From NCBI RefSeq assembly GCF_013378075.1, contig NZ_CP051131.1, positions 1,798,001 to 1,862,000 on the forward strand: a stretch of DNA of 64,000 nucleotides, written 5' to 3'. The DNA comes from Parasphingopyxis algicola (GTDB lineage Bacteria > Pseudomonadota > Alphaproteobacteria > Sphingomonadales > Sphingomonadaceae). Under the pieces are notes generated by a model that was given only the letters and a program-made list of their open reading frames with translations, did no database searches and was not told where the DNA came from. A program made the translations under genes and the position numbers. Shown here piece by piece: positions 36,600-46,355 of the stretch (positions are counted from its first letter, which is position 1; each line of letters opens with the position of its first letter).

Positions 36600-37022
36600 A
36601 TGACGGATACAGTCGACATGACCGAAACCTTAATAACGCTGACCGCCGATATCGTATCGGCGCATGTGAGCAACAACAGCGTCGCGGTGTCCGACCTGCC
36701 CTTGCTTATCCAGAACGTACATAATGCGCTCAGCGAACTCGACGAAGCAAACGCGCCGGAAGAAAAACCGGAACCCGCCGTATCGATCCGTTCGTCGATC
36801 AAGCCGGACTATATCGTCTGCCTGGAAGACGGGAAAAAGCTCAAGATGCTCAAACGGCATCTGATGACGCATTATGGCATGACCCCCGACGAGTACCGCC
36901 AGAAATGGGGTTTGCCCGCCGATTATCCGATGGTGTCGCCCAATTATGCGGAACAGCGGCGCAAGCTGGCGAAGAAGATAGGCCTTGGTCGCAAACCCGG
37001 CAGCCGTGCCAAGCGCAAATAG
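36600..37022 (+). CDS. mucR: MucR/Ros family transcriptional regulator
   Basis: The 140-residue protein has an N-terminal helical region and the prokaryotic zinc-finger core [29 protein letters not shown] near 78-106. A basic tail ([16 protein letters not shown]) follows. MucR/Ros proteins bind AT-rich sites and act as global silencers, often of exopolysaccharide and cell-cycle genes. The first Cys of a classical Ros finger is not obvious, as in many MucR proteins. The 103 bases upstream are AT-richer than the surroundings and may hold an autoregulatory site. Confidence 0.9.
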   Translation: MTDTVDMTETLITLTADIVSAHVSNNSVAVSDLPLLIQNVHNALSELDEANAPEEKPEPAVSIRSSIKPDYIVCLEDGKKLKMLKRHLMTHYGMTPDEYRQKWGLPADYPMVSPNYAEQRRKLAKKIGLGRKPGSRAKRK

Positions 37023-37050
37023 TCCGGCATTCCGGCTCGACCCAGACGAA

Positions 37051-37083
37051 GGCGACGGGGATAATCCGCCGCCTTTCTCTTTT
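37051..37083 (+). terminator. Rho-independent terminator after mucR
   Basis: GGCGACGG at 37051-37058 pairs with CCGCCGCC at 37066-37073 (one mismatch) around a 7-base AT-rich loop. The stem is followed by TTTCTCTTTT. It lies 29 bases after the mucR stop and before fur. Confidence 0.65.
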
Positions 37084-37115
37084 CAGCCGACCGGATATTC
37101 TCTAGACTTCACGCC

Positions 37116-37538
37116 ATGAGCCGCAAGATCGATATCGAAGCCCTGTGCGCAGAGAAGGGATTGCGCATCACCGAACAGCGCCGCGTGATCGCGCGCGTGC
37201 TTTCGGAGGCCGACGACCATCCGGACGTCGAAGCGCTTCATGAACGCGCATCCGCCGTCGACAGCGGCATTTCGATTGCGACGGTCTATCGGACGGTGCG
37301 GCTGTTCGAGGAGGCCGGCATTCTCGAACGCCATGATTTTGGCGACGGCCGCGCGCGATACGAAGCGGCCGCCGATGACCACCACGATCATCTGATCGAC
37401 GTCGAAACCGGCAAGGTCATCGAATTCGTCGACGACGAGCTGGAGGAACTCCAGCGGCGTATCGCCGAAAAACTCGGCTACCGCCTCGTCGATCATCGTA
37501 TGGAGCTGTACGGCGTTTCGCGCGATCGCAACGGATAG
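37116..37538 (+). CDS. fur: Fur family transcriptional regulator
   Basis: This 140-residue protein has the Fur winged helix (LRITEQRRVIARVLSEADDHPDVEALHERA, then ISIATVYRTVRLFEEAGILERHDF) and the metal-site HHDHLIDVETGKVIEF. The C-terminal CxxC structural zinc motif is missing, as in many alphaproteobacterial Fur/Mur proteins. It may therefore respond to iron or manganese. It is followed after 9 bases by two acyltransferase genes. Confidence 0.9.
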   Translation: MSRKIDIEALCAEKGLRITEQRRVIARVLSEADDHPDVEALHERASAVDSGISIATVYRTVRLFEEAGILERHDFGDGRARYEAAADDHHDHLIDVETGKVIEFVDDELEELQRRIAEKLGYRLVDHRMELYGVSRDRNG

Positions 37539-37547
37539 GACGGCCGG

Positions 37548-38282
37548 TTGATCCGGTTCCTGTTTCGCCTGTCATGGCTTGCAGGCTTGATCCTGCTTTG
37601 CGTACCGCTTCACCTGCTCTGGCGATTGTTCCGGACGGACTCTCCATGGCCGCAGCGATTTCTGCGCTGGAGCGCGCGGGCGTGCGGGATGCGTGCAGCG
37701 ATCGTCGGCGAACGCGCTCCGGGAACGATCCTGTTCGCGGCCAATCACCAAAGCTGGATGGACATCCTTTTGATCGGCGGCGCGACCGGCGCATCCTTCG
37801 TGTCCAAGGAAACCGTCCGTAAATGGCCGATCGCCGGATGGCTCGCAACGATGGTCGGAACCATCTACATATCCAATAGCGATCGCAAGGCGGCCGGCGC
37901 CCAGGCCGACCGGATCCGCCGGGCATTGCATGACGGCACATCCGTCGCCTTCTTTCCGGAAGGCAAGCTCAACAACGGCACGATGCTTCCCTTCCGTCCG
38001 GCTTTGTTCGGCGCCGTCATCCCGCCCGTCGACCATATTTCGGTGCAACCGATCGCACTCGATTACGGTACGCACAGCCAGGAATTGGTCTGGCCGAGCG
38101 GAACGCATGCGGCAACCAATGCACGGGCCATATTCGCCCGCCCCGGGGCCGAGGACGTTACTGTCCATCTCCTCGACCCGATACCGATCGACGCAAACTC
38201 GCACCGAAAGGACGTCGCGGAGCAATGCGAATGGGCGATCGCGACGGCGATCGGCCAAACGGTGGATTACGAGCCGGCGTGA
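37548..38282 (+). CDS. Lysophospholipid acyltransferase (PlsC family), first of a tandem pair
   Basis: The 244-residue protein has an N-terminal membrane helix (LSWLAGLILLCVPLHLLWRLF) and the PlsC motifs NHQSWMD (catalytic His and Asp) and VAFFPEGKLNNG. It would transfer an acyl group to lysophosphatidate or a related lipid at the inner membrane. The start is TTG, preceded by GGATAGGACGG. It lies between fur and a second acyltransferase that overlaps it. Confidence 0.87.
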   Translation: MIRFLFRLSWLAGLILLCVPLHLLWRLFRTDSPWPQRFLRWSARACGMRAAIVGERAPGTILFAANHQSWMDILLIGGATGASFVSKETVRKWPIAGWLATMVGTIYISNSDRKAAGAQADRIRRALHDGTSVAFFPEGKLNNGTMLPFRPALFGAVIPPVDHISVQPIALDYGTHSQELVWPSGTHAATNARAIFARPGAEDVTVHLLDPIPIDANSHRKDVAEQCEWAIATAIGQTVDYEPA

Positions 38283-39067
38283 GTACGGAAGCGCCGGAGA
38301 GTTATCCGCCGGTCGGGTTTTTCGGACCGATCCGGTTCACCTTCCGCTTTGTCGCGATGGCAGGTCTGTTGCTGCTCTGCCTGCCACTCCACTATCTCTA
38401 CAAATTGTTCGGCTATCCCTCGCCCTGGCCGTCGCGTTTCCTGTTCGGGATCGCCTGGATCTGCAATGTCCGCATCGCCATCGAAGGCGTGCGACTCAAG
38501 GAAGACGTGTTTTACGTGGCGAACCATCTGAGCTGGCTCGATATCCCGATCGTTGGCGGCGTTGCGCGCGCGGCCTTCGTCGCCCAGGACGGGATTGCCG
38601 GCTGGCCCGTCATCGGCTGGCTCGCGGCGCTGAACAATACGGTGTTCGTGTCCCGGACGAGCCGGCTGAGCGTCGGCAGCCAGGTCGACACCCTGCGTGA
38701 GGCGCTGCACGCGCATCAGCCGGTCACGATCTTCCCCGAGGGTACGACGACCGACGGGACGAGCCTGCTGCCGTTCAAGCCACCGCTCTTCGCCGTTCTG
38801 GCGCCGCCGCCGCGCGGCATCCGCGTCCAACCCATGTTGCTCGACTATTATGGGTTGGGCCCTGAAACGGCATGGGTCGGAGACGAGTCGGCACCGCGCA
38901 ATGCATGGCGGATCATGTGTCGCCGCGACGTGATTCCCGTGCGTCTCGTTTTTCTCAACCCGTTCGATCCCGCCCAGTGCAACGACCGCAAGGAGATCGC
39001 CGCGACGGCGCGCGAACAGATTCGCCATGCGCTCTCGGCTTCTCTTGGCGGCAAGCCTGTCCTATAG
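38279..39067 (+). CDS. Lysophospholipid acyltransferase (PlsC family), second of a tandem pair
   Basis: The 262-residue protein shares the architecture of its upstream neighbour: a membrane helix (FVAMAGLLLLCLPLHYLYKLF), NHLSWLD and VTIFPEGTTTDG. The GTG start overlaps the stop of the first gene (GTGA), so translation is coupled. Similar segments in both (LLLCLPLH.L..LF) suggest an old tandem duplication. One may be the main 1-acylglycerol-3-phosphate acyltransferase; which one cannot be said. Confidence 0.88.
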   Translation: MSTEAPESYPPVGFFGPIRFTFRFVAMAGLLLLCLPLHYLYKLFGYPSPWPSRFLFGIAWICNVRIAIEGVRLKEDVFYVANHLSWLDIPIVGGVARAAFVAQDGIAGWPVIGWLAALNNTVFVSRTSRLSVGSQVDTLREALHAHQPVTIFPEGTTTDGTSLLPFKPPLFAVLAPPPRGIRVQPMLLDYYGLGPETAWVGDESAPRNAWRIMCRRDVIPVRLVFLNPFDPAQCNDRKEIAATAREQIRHALSASLGGKPVL

Positions 39068-39076
39068 GCGCGCCCC

Positions 39077-40423
39077 ATGAGTCGAACCAATCGTCGGACC
39101 GATCCGAAAAGCTATTTCGTCAAAAGCTTCGGCTGCCAGATGAACGTCTATGACGGCGAGCGCATGGCCGAGCTGCTGGACGCCAAGGGACTCGCGCCCG
39201 CGGAGGACGCGGACGCGGCCGACCTCGTCGTGCTCAACACCTGCCATATCCGCGAGAAGGCGGCGGAGAAGGTTTACTCGGACATCGGCCGCATGCGGCG
39301 CGATGACGGCTCGACGCCGATGATCGCGGTGGCCGGCTGCGTGGCCCAGGCCGAAGGCGCCGAGATTCCGCGCCGGGCAAAAGAAGTCGATATCGTCGTC
39401 GGACCGCAGGCCTATCACAATCTGCCGGACCTGGTCGAAAAGGCAGCACGCGGCGAGGATGCGCTCGATACGGACATGCCCGCCGCCTCCAAGTTCGGCG
39501 CACTGCCGAAACGCGCGAAACAGGCGCCGAGCGCTTTTCTCACCGTGCAGGAAGGGTGCGACAAATTCTGCACCTATTGCGTCGTTCCCTATACGCGCGG
39601 GGCGGAGATATCCCGGCCCTGGGACGCGATCGTCGACGAGGCGAAAGCGCTGGTCGATGCCGGTGCGAAGGAGATCACGCTGCTCGGCCAGAATGTGAAT
39701 GCCTGGGAAGCCGAGGACGAGAAAGGCCGGATGCAGGGCCTGGACGGTCTGATCCGCGCGCTGGACGGGATCGCGGGGCTCGAACGCATCCGCTACACGA
39801 CCAGCCACCCCAACGACATGACCGAAGGGCTGATCGTGGCGCACGGAGAAATCGAAACGCTCATGCCCTATCTGCATCTCCCGGTGCAGTCGGGCTCGGA
39901 CCCGATCCTGAAGGCCATGAACCGCAGCCACAGCGCGGAGAGCTATCTGGCGATTATCGAGCGGGTCCGCGCGGCGCGGCCCGACATCGCGATCTCGGGC
40001 GATTTCATCGTCGGCTTCCCCGGCGAGCGCGATGCGGATTTCGAGGCGACGCTCGATATCGTCCGCGCGACCGACTATGCGCAGGCCTTCTCGTTCAAAT
40101 ATAGCGCCCGTCCCGGCACGCCCGCCGCCGAGATGACCGACGACTTCGTGGCCCCCGAACTGGCCGACGAACGGCTGCAGCGTCTCCAGGGCCTGCTCAA
40201 CGAACAGCAGCTCGCTTTCAACGAGAAGACCGTCGGCCAGCGCACGACCCTGCTGCTCGAACGGGACGGCCGCAAACCCGGCCAGCGCATCGGCAAATCG
40301 CCTTGGCTGCAATCGGTCCATCTGGAAACCGATGCGCCGATCGGATCGATGATCGAGGTCGATATCGTCAGCGCCGGACCGAAAAGCCTCGGCGGCGCGC
40401 TGGCGAGAAAGGAAGCCGCCTGA
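39077..40423 (+). CDS. miaB: tRNA-2-methylthio-N6-dimethylallyladenosine synthase MiaB
   Basis: This 448-residue radical-SAM methylthiotransferase adds a methylthio group to i6A37 of tRNA. The N-terminal cluster cysteines appear in SFGCQMN, NTCHIR and AVAGCVAQ. The radical-SAM CxxxCxxC is EGCDKFCTYCVVPYTRG near 155-172. A TRAM domain closes the protein. Its stop overlaps the phoH start by one base, giving the conserved miaB-phoH-ybeY-corC run. Confidence 0.96.
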   Translation: MSRTNRRTDPKSYFVKSFGCQMNVYDGERMAELLDAKGLAPAEDADAADLVVLNTCHIREKAAEKVYSDIGRMRRDDGSTPMIAVAGCVAQAEGAEIPRRAKEVDIVVGPQAYHNLPDLVEKAARGEDALDTDMPAASKFGALPKRAKQAPSAFLTVQEGCDKFCTYCVVPYTRGAEISRPWDAIVDEAKALVDAGAKEITLLGQNVNAWEAEDEKGRMQGLDGLIRALDGIAGLERIRYTTSHPNDMTEGLIVAHGEIETLMPYLHLPVQSGSDPILKAMNRSHSAESYLAIIERVRAARPDIAISGDFIVGFPGERDADFEATLDIVRATDYAQAFSFKYSARPGTPAAEMTDDFVAPELADERLQRLQGLLNEQQLAFNEKTVGQRTTLLLERDGRKPGQRIGKSPWLQSVHLETDAPIGSMIEVDIVSAGPKSLGGALARKEAA

Positions 40424-41415
40424 TGGCCAAAAAGAGCGCCGCAAAACCCGCCGAAGGGCGCACGCGGCTCGATCTCGAATTCGAGCAGCAGCATCTGCTC
40501 GGCCCGCTGTTCGGCGAATATGACCAGAATCTCGTCGCCATCGAAAACCGGCTCGGCGTCTATATCGCCGCACGCGGCAACCAGCTGACGATCGAGGGCG
40601 AAGCGGAAAACGCCGAGCGAGCGCGCGACGTGCTGACCGGCCTCTACAACCGTCTCGCCAAGGGGCAGGAAATCGACAGCGGCGCCGTGGAGGCCGTGAT
40701 CGCCATGTCCGCCGAACCGACCTTGGAAGGCGTTGTCCGCAAGGATGTCTCCGAACCGCCCAAGGTGATGATCCGGACGCGCAAGAAGACGATCGTCCCG
40801 CGTTCGCTCGCCCAGACGCGCTATATGGAGGCGCTGGCACATGATGATGTGATCTTCGCGCTCGGGCCCGCCGGCACCGGCAAGACCTATCTGGCCGTGG
40901 CGCAGGCCGTCCATCAGCTGATCACCGGATCGGTCGACCGGCTGATCCTCTCGCGCCCGGCGGTCGAGGCCGGCGAACGGCTGGGCTTCCTGCCGGGCGA
41001 CATGCGCGAAAAAGTCGATCCCTATCTGCGGCCGCTTTATGACGCGCTCTACGATATGCTGCCCAGCGATCAGGTGGAGCGGCGGATTACGAGCGGCGAG
41101 ATCGAGATCGCGCCGATCGCCTTTATGCGCGGCCGCACGCTCTCCGATGCGTTCGTGATCCTCGACGAAGCGCAGAATACGACGCCCGCGCAGATGAAGA
41201 TGTTCCTGACCCGGTTCGGCGAGAACAGCCGGATGGTCGTCTGCGGCGACCCGAAGCAGGTCGATCTGCCCGGAGAAGGCGTGTCCGGTCTGGCCGACGC
41301 GGTTTCGCGGCTCGAAGATGTCGATGGTATCGCGACGGTCCGGTTCGGCGTCGGCGACGTCGTTCGCCACCCGGTGGTCGGACGGATCGTCGAAGCCTAT
41401 GAGGGCGGCGGATGA
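40423..41415 (+). CDS. phoH: PhoH-like ATPase (PhoL)
   Basis: The 330-residue protein has an N-terminal KH-like region and a P-loop ATPase with Walker A GPAGTGKTY near 148-156. AVEAGERLGFLPGDM and Walker B AFVILDEAQN follow. PhoH proteins are thought to work with YbeY in RNA processing. The ATG overlaps the miaB stop and the 3' end overlaps ybeY by four bases. Confidence 0.95.
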   Translation: MAKKSAAKPAEGRTRLDLEFEQQHLLGPLFGEYDQNLVAIENRLGVYIAARGNQLTIEGEAENAERARDVLTGLYNRLAKGQEIDSGAVEAVIAMSAEPTLEGVVRKDVSEPPKVMIRTRKKTIVPRSLAQTRYMEALAHDDVIFALGPAGTGKTYLAVAQAVHQLITGSVDRLILSRPAVEAGERLGFLPGDMREKVDPYLRPLYDALYDMLPSDQVERRITSGEIEIAPIAFMRGRTLSDAFVILDEAQNTTPAQMKMFLTRFGENSRMVVCGDPKQVDLPGEGVSGLADAVSRLEDVDGIATVRFGVGDVVRHPVVGRIVEAYEGGG

Positions 41416-41936
41416 TCGCGATCGCGATCCAGCAAAGCGCGCACTGGGCCGGCACGGTCGACTGGGAGGATCTGGCTCTCCGGGCCGTGACCCACGCCAT
41501 CCGGCAGACGCCGCACGGCGATCTCGCAAAGGAAGCGCTGACCCTCGAAATTTCGGTCAAACTCACCGACGATGCGGAAGTGCGCACGCTCAACGCCGCC
41601 TATCGCGACAAGGACAAGCCGACCAACGTCCTCTCCTTCCCGATGGTGCAGCCCGATATGCTCTCGGCGCTCGCCAACAGCGACGATGGCGAGGTATTGC
41701 TCGGCGATATCGTGCTCGCCCATGGCGTCTGTTTGGCGGAAGCCGAGGCGAAGCAAATACCGATCGACCAGCATGCGACTCATCTTGTTGTCCATGGCAC
41801 GCTGCATTTGCTAGGCTATGACCATGAAACGGGCGAAGCCGAGGCCGAAGCGATGGAAGCCATGGAGCGATCCGCGCTCGCCGCGCTCGGCATCGCCGAT
41901 CCCTATCAGCCCGTTGTGAATATGGACGAGGTATAG
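41412..41936 (+). CDS. ybeY: rRNA maturation endoribonuclease YbeY
   Basis: The 174-residue metalloprotein carries the diagnostic zinc site HGTLHLLGYDH near 128-138 and the earlier DKPTNVLSFP. YbeY takes part in 16S rRNA 3' maturation and 70S quality control. It is coupled to phoH (ATGA) and followed after 12 bases by the corC-like gene. Confidence 0.96.
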   Translation: MIAIAIQQSAHWAGTVDWEDLALRAVTHAIRQTPHGDLAKEALTLEISVKLTDDAEVRTLNAAYRDKDKPTNVLSFPMVQPDMLSALANSDDGEVLLGDIVLAHGVCLAEAEAKQIPIDQHATHLVVHGTLHLLGYDHETGEAEAEAMEAMERSALAALGIADPYQPVVNMDEV

Positions 41937-41948
41937 CAATCCAACCCT

Positions 41949-42863
41949 ATGTCTGAAGATTCGCGTAGCACCGCGCCCGCCGAAAATGGCGGCGGGCGCA
42001 TCTGGAAGGGCCTTCGCGGCCTGATTTTCGGGGAAAATGGCGAAAACAGCCTTCGCGACGAGCTGGAAGCGGCGATCGACGAGCATGATTTCGAACCCGC
42101 CGACGATAGCGACCTTTCGGTGGTCGAGCGGCAAATGCTCAAGCGGCTGCTGCATTTCGGCGAAACGACCGCCGACGATGTCTGCGTACCGCGGGCCGAT
42201 ATCATCGCGGTCGAGGAAAAAGAGAGTTTCGACGCGGTCGTGAAGGTCTTCTCGGAGGCGGGTCATAGCCGACTGCCCGTCTATCGCGAGTCGCTCGACG
42301 AGGTGATCGGGATGATCCATATCCGCGATATCTTCGCGGCGCTGGTCTCGGACGAACCACGGCCGGACTCGATCGAAAGCTTCATCCGCGAACCGCGCTA
42401 CGTGCCGGAATCGATGGGCGTGCTAGACCTGCTCGCCGAAATGCAGACGACCCGCACGCACATGGCGATCGTGCTCGACGAATATTCGGGCACCGAGGGC
42501 ATCGTCACGATCGAGGATATCGTCGAAGAGATCGTCGGCGAGATCGAGGACGAGCATGACGAGGAAGCGAGCGAGCTGCTGACCGAGATGCCGCAAGGTC
42601 ATTGGGAAGCCGAGGCGCGCGCCGAACTCGACGATGTCGCGGAGATCGTCGACGAACGGCTGGGCGAGATCGACGAGGATGTCGATACGCTGGGCGGGCT
42701 CGCGTTCGTGCTCGCCGGCCGCGTACCCGTCGAAGGCGACCGGCTCGATCATCCGAGCGGGTGGCAGCTGGAGGTGACCGAGGGCGACAGCAAGCGGGTC
42801 ACGAAACTGAAACTGCATCCGCCGGCGAATGACGAGGACGAACAGGAAAGAGACGAGACATGA
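41949..42863 (+). CDS. corC: CorC/HlyC family protein with tandem CBS domains
   Basis: The 304-residue protein has two CBS domains ([11 protein letters not shown]... and [30 protein letters not shown]) and a C-terminal transporter-associated domain starting near [12 protein letters not shown]. It lacks membrane helices, like CorC. Roles in magnesium and cobalt efflux are reported for CorC; the family name hemolysin is historical. It overlaps the next gene by four bases. Confidence 0.9.
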   Translation: MSEDSRSTAPAENGGGRIWKGLRGLIFGENGENSLRDELEAAIDEHDFEPADDSDLSVVERQMLKRLLHFGETTADDVCVPRADIIAVEEKESFDAVVKVFSEAGHSRLPVYRESLDEVIGMIHIRDIFAALVSDEPRPDSIESFIREPRYVPESMGVLDLLAEMQTTRTHMAIVLDEYSGTEGIVTIEDIVEEIVGEIEDEHDEEASELLTEMPQGHWEAEARAELDDVAEIVDERLGEIDEDVDTLGGLAFVLAGRVPVEGDRLDHPSGWQLEVTEGDSKRVTKLKLHPPANDEDEQERDET

Positions 42864-44236
42864 CACGCAAGCGCCTATTGATGATCCTGTTCGCCGTCGT
42901 CGTGCTCGGCGTCGTGATCTGGCTGATGATCCGCCCCCATGACGCCCGCCTCAGTGTCGAGGCGGTCAGCGGCACGACCCCGCAAATCACTGCGCCGCGC
43001 GAGGAAACCTTCCCGACGATCAACGTCGCCGAGGCGACGGGCTGGCCCGAAGGCGCGATGCCGACACCGGCCGAGGGATTGGAGGTCAATCTGTTCGCCG
43101 GCGATCTCGATCATCCGCGCTGGATGCTGACCCTGGAAAATGGCGACGTGCTGGTCGCGGAGACGCGGGCGCCGCCGCGCGAATATAGCGGCATAACGGG
43201 CTGGTTCGAACGGCGCCTGATGACGCGCGCGGGCGCGCTCGGCGCTTCGGCGAACCGGATCACGTTGCTGCGCGATGTCGACGGAGACGGAACCGCCGAT
43301 CAGCGATCGGCCCTGCTCGACGAGGGCAACGGTCTGAATTCGCCGTTCGGAATGGCGGTCGCCGACGGTTATCTCTACGTCGCGAACACCGATGCGCTAA
43401 TCCGTTTTCCGTTCGAACCGGGGCAGACCGGGATCGAGGGCCAGGGCGAGACGATCGTCGAACTGCCATCCAACGCGCCCAACAGCCACTGGACTAAGAA
43501 TGCGATCGCTCATCCCGACGATCCGAACCTGCTCTATGTCGCGGTCGGCTCGAACAGCAATATCGGCGAACGCGGCATGGCCGCCGAGGAAAATCGCGCC
43601 GCCGTCCTCGAGGTCAATGTCGAGGAACGCGATTTCCGGATTTTCGCGGCCGGACTGCGCAACCCGGTCGGGCTCGACTGGGAGCCCACCCGCAACCGGC
43701 TCTACACCGTCGTCAATGAGCGGGACATGCTCGGCGGCGATCTGGTTCCGGACTATCTGACCGAAGTGGTGTTCGGTTCGCATTATGGCTGGCCGGGCGT
43801 CTATTGGGGCCGCTATCTCGACGAGCGGGTCGAGCCGATGACCCCGCGCCTCGCGCAATATGCCCGCGTTCCCGATTTTGCGCTCGGACCGCATACCGCA
43901 TCGCTCGGCCTCGAATTCGCCGATCGCGCACGGCTTGGAGACCAGTTTAGCAACGGTGCTTTTATCGGCCAGCATGGTTCGTGGAACCGGCGCCCGCGCT
44001 CGGGCTACAAAGTCGTGTTCGTCAATTTCGAGAACGGCCGCCCGGTCGGCGAGATGATCGACGTGCTGACCGGCTTTCTCGGCGAGGATGACGAAGCCTA
44101 TGGCCGCCCGGTCGGCGTTATCACCGACGCGACGGGCGCGCTTCTCGTAGCCGACGATGTCGGCAACCGGATCTGGCGGGTCAGCAATCCCGACGCCGGG
44201 CCCGCGGAACCCGAAAACGAAGACGAAGAAGGCTAG
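42860..44236 (+). CDS. PQQ-dependent sugar (sorbosone-type) dehydrogenase-like protein
   Basis: The 458-residue protein has an N-terminal membrane anchor ([19 protein letters not shown]) and a six-bladed beta-propeller of the soluble glucose/sorbosone dehydrogenase fold. Typical segments are [28 protein letters not shown] and [21 protein letters not shown]. The periplasmic domain would oxidise sugars with PQQ and pass electrons to the respiratory chain. No PQQ-biosynthesis genes are in the window. It overlaps corC by four bases and sits where lnt normally follows corC, so it is an accessory insertion. Confidence 0.85.
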   Translation: MTRKRLLMILFAVVVLGVVIWLMIRPHDARLSVEAVSGTTPQITAPREETFPTINVAEATGWPEGAMPTPAEGLEVNLFAGDLDHPRWMLTLENGDVLVAETRAPPREYSGITGWFERRLMTRAGALGASANRITLLRDVDGDGTADQRSALLDEGNGLNSPFGMAVADGYLYVANTDALIRFPFEPGQTGIEGQGETIVELPSNAPNSHWTKNAIAHPDDPNLLYVAVGSNSNIGERGMAAEENRAAVLEVNVEERDFRIFAAGLRNPVGLDWEPTRNRLYTVVNERDMLGGDLVPDYLTEVVFGSHYGWPGVYWGRYLDERVEPMTPRLAQYARVPDFALGPHTASLGLEFADRARLGDQFSNGAFIGQHGSWNRRPRSGYKVVFVNFENGRPVGEMIDVLTGFLGEDDEAYGRPVGVITDATGALLVADDVGNRIWRVSNPDAGPAEPENEDEEG

Positions 44237-44658
44237 GCCGTCGCGAAAAGCTGGCTGCGGTCGCGAAAGGCCTTGAACTCCAGCGCATTGCCGCTGGGAT
44301 CGAGCAAGAACATCGTCGCCTGTTCGCCGGGCTCGCCTTCGAAACGGATATAGGGTTCGATCACCCAGCGGATGCCCGCCGCGACGAGCCGATCGCGCAG
44401 CGCAGCGAACGCGTCCCAGCCCAGCACCGCGCCGAAATGCGGAACCGGCACATCATGCCCGTCCACCGGGTTGCTCGCTCTGGCGGCCCCGCCCTTCTCG
44501 TCCAGATGCGTCACGATCTGATGACCGAAAAAATCGAAATCGATCCAGCGCTCATCCGACCGGCCTTCGGCGCAGCCGAGAAGCTCGCTGTAGAATCGGC
44601 GCGCCTCGCCCAGGTCATGAACCGGGAAGGCAAGATGGAAAGGCGGCAGATCGGTCAC
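44233..44658 (-). CDS. VOC-superfamily (glyoxalase/dioxygenase-like) protein
   Basis: The 141-residue protein has the paired beta-alpha-beta units of the VOC fold. Probable metal residues lie in [22 protein letters not shown] and [13 protein letters not shown], and Glu in [12 protein letters not shown]. Substrate and reaction are unknown. The GTG start gives the family-like N-terminus [13 protein letters not shown]. It overlaps the convergent sugar-dehydrogenase gene by four bases and is divergent from lnt. Confidence 0.82.
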   Translation of the reverse strand: MTDLPPFHLAFPVHDLGEARRFYSELLGCAEGRSDERWIDFDFFGHQIVTHLDEKGGAARASNPVDGHDVPVPHFGAVLGWDAFAALRDRLVAAGIRWVIEPYIRFEGEPGEQATMFLLDPSGNALEFKAFRDRSQLFATA

Positions 44659-44746
44659 GCCGGAAGCGTAGCGAAATCGCGCCCGATCGCAAAGCACCAG
44701 GGCGATTGCGATTGAAATCGGCATGCGCCCGCGCGATAGCGCTGCC

Positions 44747-46273
44747 ATGCGCGTGTTGCTCATCGCTTTCGCCGCCGGAGCGGTATCCGCCCTCGGGTTC
44801 GCGCCGCTCGGCCTCTGGCCGCTGACCCTGGCCGGTTTCGCGCTCCTGATCGCGATGAGCTTCAATGTGACGCGGCTGCGCGCGGCGTTCGCCATCGGCT
44901 GGGCGTTCGGCCTCGGCCACTTCATTGTCGGGCTTAACTGGATCGCGACCGCGTTCACCTACCAGGCGGCCATGCCGGCATGGCTCGGCTGGATCGCGGT
45001 TGTGCTGCTGTCCTTCTATCTCGCGGTTTTTCCCGGAGTCGCCGCGGCGCTCGCCTGGCGGATCGGCAAAGCGATGCCGGTGACGTTCGTCCTGCTCTTC
45101 GCGGCCGCCTGGATACTCACCGAGTGGCTGCGCGCGACGCTGCTGACCGGCTTCGCCTGGAACCCGCTCGCGGCGATCACGGCCGGTACGATCGGCAGCG
45201 ACGGGCTATTGATGCCGGGCACCCGCGTCATCGGCACGTACGGGCTTTCCGGCCTGCTGGTTCTGCTCGCCGGTGCCATCTTTCTCATCTTTCGCGAACG
45301 GCGCTGGCCGGCGCTGACAATGCTGGCGGGCATTCCGCTGGCCGTCAGCATCGCCGGCTGGCTGACCATGTCGCCGCGCTCAACGCCGCCGGCCAATGAT
45401 GACCGGCCACTGGTTCGCGTTATCCAACCCAATATCGATCAGTCCGAAAAATGGGATCCGGCATTCGCCACCCGTAACTATCAGCGTTTGGTCGAAACCA
45501 CCGGCGAAACGGGCGACGCGCCGCGACTGATCTTCTGGCCGGAAGCGGCCGTGCCGGAATTCATCGAGGACGAACCGCTCGCCCGCTTCCGCATTGCCGA
45601 ATTGCTCGGCGCCGACGACTTGCTGCTGCTCGGCGCAACCAAGCTGATCATCGAAACCGACCCCGATGGCCGTCGGCGTGCGGTCGGCGCGCGCAACAGC
45701 CTCTACGCGATGAACGCCGAAGGCGAATTGATCGGCCGCTACGACAAGGCGCATCTGGTGCCCTATGGCGAATATCTGCCGATGCGGACCTTCATGGAAC
45801 GGCTTGGCCTGTCGCGCCTCGCACCGGGCGATCTCGATTTCTGGCCGGGGCCGGGACCGGAAACGCTTTATCTTCCCGGCTTCGGCACCGCTGGCGGACA
45901 GATTTGCTACGAAATCATCTTTTCCGGCGATGTTGTCAGCGAAGCGGACCGTCCCGATTTTGTCTTCAACCCGTCCAACGACGCCTGGTTCGGAACATGG
46001 GGGCCGCCCCAGCATCTCGCCCAGGCGCGGTTGCGGGCGATCGAGGAAGGCCTGCCGGTGATTCGCTCGACGCCGACCGGCATTTCGGCCGTGATCGATG
46101 CCCGGGGACACGTGCTCCATCATATTCCCTATCGCGAAGCCGGGACGATCGACGGGCGCCTGCCGCGCGCCGATACGCCGACCCCGTTCGCTCGCTACGG
46201 CAATTCGATCCCGCTGTTTTTTGCTTTCCTTCTCGGCGGATTGGCATTTGCACTCATGCGCCGCGCCCGCTAA
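44747..46273 (+). CDS. lnt: Apolipoprotein N-acyltransferase
   Basis: The protein of about 508 residues has six or more N-terminal helices followed by a nitrilase-like periplasmic domain. The catalytic triad is Glu in [10 protein letters not shown] (about 265), Lys in [16 protein letters not shown] (about 333) and Cys in [10 protein letters not shown] (about 387). Lnt adds the third acyl chain to lipoproteins such as BamD. The ATG at 44747 is preferred for its position before helix one, and one at 44723 would add 8 residues. Confidence 0.95.
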   Translation: MRVLLIAFAAGAVSALGFAPLGLWPLTLAGFALLIAMSFNVTRLRAAFAIGWAFGLGHFIVGLNWIATAFTYQAAMPAWLGWIAVVLLSFYLAVFPGVAAALAWRIGKAMPVTFVLLFAAAWILTEWLRATLLTGFAWNPLAAITAGTIGSDGLLMPGTRVIGTYGLSGLLVLLAGAIFLIFRERRWPALTMLAGIPLAVSIAGWLTMSPRSTPPANDDRPLVRVIQPNIDQSEKWDPAFATRNYQRLVETTGETGDAPRLIFWPEAAVPEFIEDEPLARFRIAELLGADDLLLLGATKLIIETDPDGRRRAVGARNSLYAMNAEGELIGRYDKAHLVPYGEYLPMRTFMERLGLSRLAPGDLDFWPGPGPETLYLPGFGTAGGQICYEIIFSGDVVSEADRPDFVFNPSNDAWFGTWGPPQHLAQARLRAIEEGLPVIRSTPTGISAVIDARGHVLHHIPYREAGTIDGRLPRADTPTPFARYGNSIPLFFAFLLGGLAFALMRRAR

Positions 46274-46275
46274 GA

Positions 46276-46331
46276 CACATAAGGAATTCTTTATATGTGG
46301 ACCGGACGTGCCGAGACGGCCTCGCCGGTCC
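46276..46331 (+). promoter_or_regulatory. Structured leader upstream of metK (two hairpins)
   Basis: A weak AU-rich hairpin (CACATA at 46276-46281 with TATGTG at 46294-46299) is followed by a strong one. In the second, GGACCGG at 46299-46305 pairs with CCGGTCC at 46325-46331, enclosing GCCG-AGA-CGGC. TTCTTTATTT follows, so it could terminate lnt transcripts or act as an attenuator. The metK ribosome site CGAGGAAAAG is 12 bases further on. I cannot match it to a known SAM riboswitch class by eye. Confidence 0.45.
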
Positions 46332-46355
46332 TTCTTTATTTGATCGAGGAAAAGC

